Assembly: GCA_965653225.1 (NCBI GenBank)
Contig: CBFGZI010000089.1
Location: forward strand, 1-16,180
DNA length: 16,180 nt
Source of the DNA: JALZDI01 sp965653225
GTDB taxonomy: Bacteria > Actinomycetota > Actinomycetes > Propionibacteriales > Nocardioidaceae
Reading direction: 5' to 3'
Under the pieces are notes generated by a model. That model did not search any database. It was not told where the DNA came from and was given only the letters and a program-made list of their open reading frames with translations. The position numbers and the translations under genes were made by a program. How positions within the stretch are numbered: position 1 is the stretch's first letter; each line of letters begins with the position of its first letter. Positions 15,381 to 16,180 of this stretch are shown piece after piece.

Positions 15381-16175
15381 ATGACTCAGACGTCGGCAGC
15401 TCGGGCCGACGCCGGCGCGAGCAAGGTGGCCGGTACGCAGGCGATCAGCCGCGCCTTCGCACTGCTCAACGTCTTCCGCGACGAGGGCGGCGACCTCGGG
15501 GTGGTGCAGCTGGCCGAGCGGCTCGGGCTGACGCTGTCGACCGCACACCGGATCGCCCGTGCGCTGGTGCTCGAGGGCTACCTGGCCCAGGACGAGGGCC
15601 GCGAACGCTACCGGCTCGGACCCCAGTCACTGCTGCTCGGACAGGCCGCCCAGAAGGCGATGGGCATCCAGGTCGCGCGGCCGGTGATGCAGCGCCTGGC
15701 CGACACCACTCATGAGTCGGTCAACCTCGGCCTGCTCGACGGCGACCACGCGATCGTGATCCAGCGGATCGAGTCACCCCAGCCGCTGCGGTTCTCGGTC
15801 GACGTCGGCACCCGCATCGAGCTGCACGCCACCTCGATGGGCAAGTCGCTGCTGGCCTTCAACGACGACCTGCGCGGCTACGTCGACGGTCTCGACGAGA
15901 ACCTGCCGCAGCTGACCAAGAAGACGCACCCGACCAAGGCCAGCCTGCGGGCCGACCTCGAGCAGATCCGCAGTCGCGGATGGAGCACCGACGACGAGGA
16001 GTCGATGCTCGGCGTGCGCTGCGTGGCCGCGCCCGTGCTCGACTCGGGCAACCAGGCTCGTGCGGCGGTGGCGATCCAGGCACCGTCCGTACGCATGCCC
16101 GACTCGCGCTTCGACGAGCTCGGGCCCGAGGTGCGTCGCGCCGCCGACGAGCTGGCCAAGCTGCTGCCGCTGTAG
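15381..16175 (+). CDS. IclR-family transcriptional regulator
   Basis: A 264-residue regulator with an N-terminal winged helix-turn-helix (about 17-82; recognition helix in LGLTLSTAHRIARALVLEGY at 48-67, wing in EGRERYRLG) and a C-terminal IclR effector domain (about 90-262) with ATSMGKSLLAF and GVRCVAAPVLD as family marks. It is divergent from pta, with 155 bases between the two start codons, and is probably the local regulator of pta and itself through the TGGAAGT/ACTTCCA sites. Such proteins often respond to a carboxylate or aromatic acid; the ligand is unknown. The start may be ATG 15357 (272 residues) if the gene is leaderless. The stop is five bases from the window edge, so a downstream operon partner would be outside the view. 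Confidence 0.92.
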   Translation: MTQTSAARADAGASKVAGTQAISRAFALLNVFRDEGGDLGVVQLAERLGLTLSTAHRIARALVLEGYLAQDEGRERYRLGPQSLLLGQAAQKAMGIQVARPVMQRLADTTHESVNLGLLDGDHAIVIQRIESPQPLRFSVDVGTRIELHATSMGKSLLAFNDDLRGYVDGLDENLPQLTKKTHPTKASLRADLEQIRSRGWSTDDEESMLGVRCVAAPVLDSGNQARAAVAIQAPSVRMPDSRFDELGPEVRRAADELAKLLPL

Positions 16176-16180
16176 GCGCA

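Noticed and set aside
15225..16180. Taurine/sulfoacetaldehyde pathway, suggested by pta beside a regulator
   Set aside because: pta often accompanies xsc in such clusters, but no xsc or taurine gene is visible; the idea depends on sequence beyond the right edge.

Overview
This is a high-GC (roughly 70%) window with the codon bias, frequent GTG starts and gene families typical of an actinobacterium, perhaps of the Nocardioides/Propionibacteriales type. The genus is a guess. It is coding almost end to end: twelve genes, eleven on + and one on -. No stretch of 300 bases lacks a gene. No tRNA, rRNA, CRISPR array, insertion sequence or phage gene was seen.

Left block (about 1-9606). A hairpin at the left edge probably closes a gene outside the window. 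It is followed by a regulatory region with a TTGACA box and a perfect 16-bp palindrome (115-130). Then come eight same-strand genes with gaps of 30 bases or less, several overlapping. They encode a lipoprotein peptide-binding protein, two DppB/DppC-type permeases, two DppD/DppF-type ATPases, a gamma-glutamyltransferase-like Ntn-hydrolase without a signal peptide, a GntR/FCD regulator, and a PuuP-like APC permease. The simplest reading is one self-regulated operon. It would import a peptide or gamma-glutamyl/amide compound, cleave it in the cytoplasm, sense a substrate or product with the GntR protein, and move a related amine or amino acid with the APC permease. The hydrolase lacks recognisable equivalents of several substrate-binding residues of classical glutathione-cleaving enzymes, so the substrate is open.

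Middle block (9696-12783). A glycoside hydrolase family 2 enzyme without a signal peptide is followed by galactokinase, suggesting intracellular release and phosphorylation of galactose. No galT or galE is present. A hairpin over the galK stop codon may end this unit.

Right block (12784-16180). An iron-dependent alcohol dehydrogenase of the hydroxyacid-oxoacid transhydrogenase type has its own promoter, with two 10-bp direct repeats exactly 20 bp apart at and just after the expected transcription start. Its 3' end overlaps the convergent phosphate acetyltransferase gene (pta) by 44 bp. pta is divergent from an IclR-family regulator. The pta-iclR spacer carries related half-sites built on TGGAAGT/ACTTCCA, resembling the E. 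coli IclR box and overlapping candidate -10 elements.

Best leads: the transporter-plus-hydrolase operon with its palindrome, the tandem repeats before the transhydrogenase gene, and the half-site array between pta and iclR.
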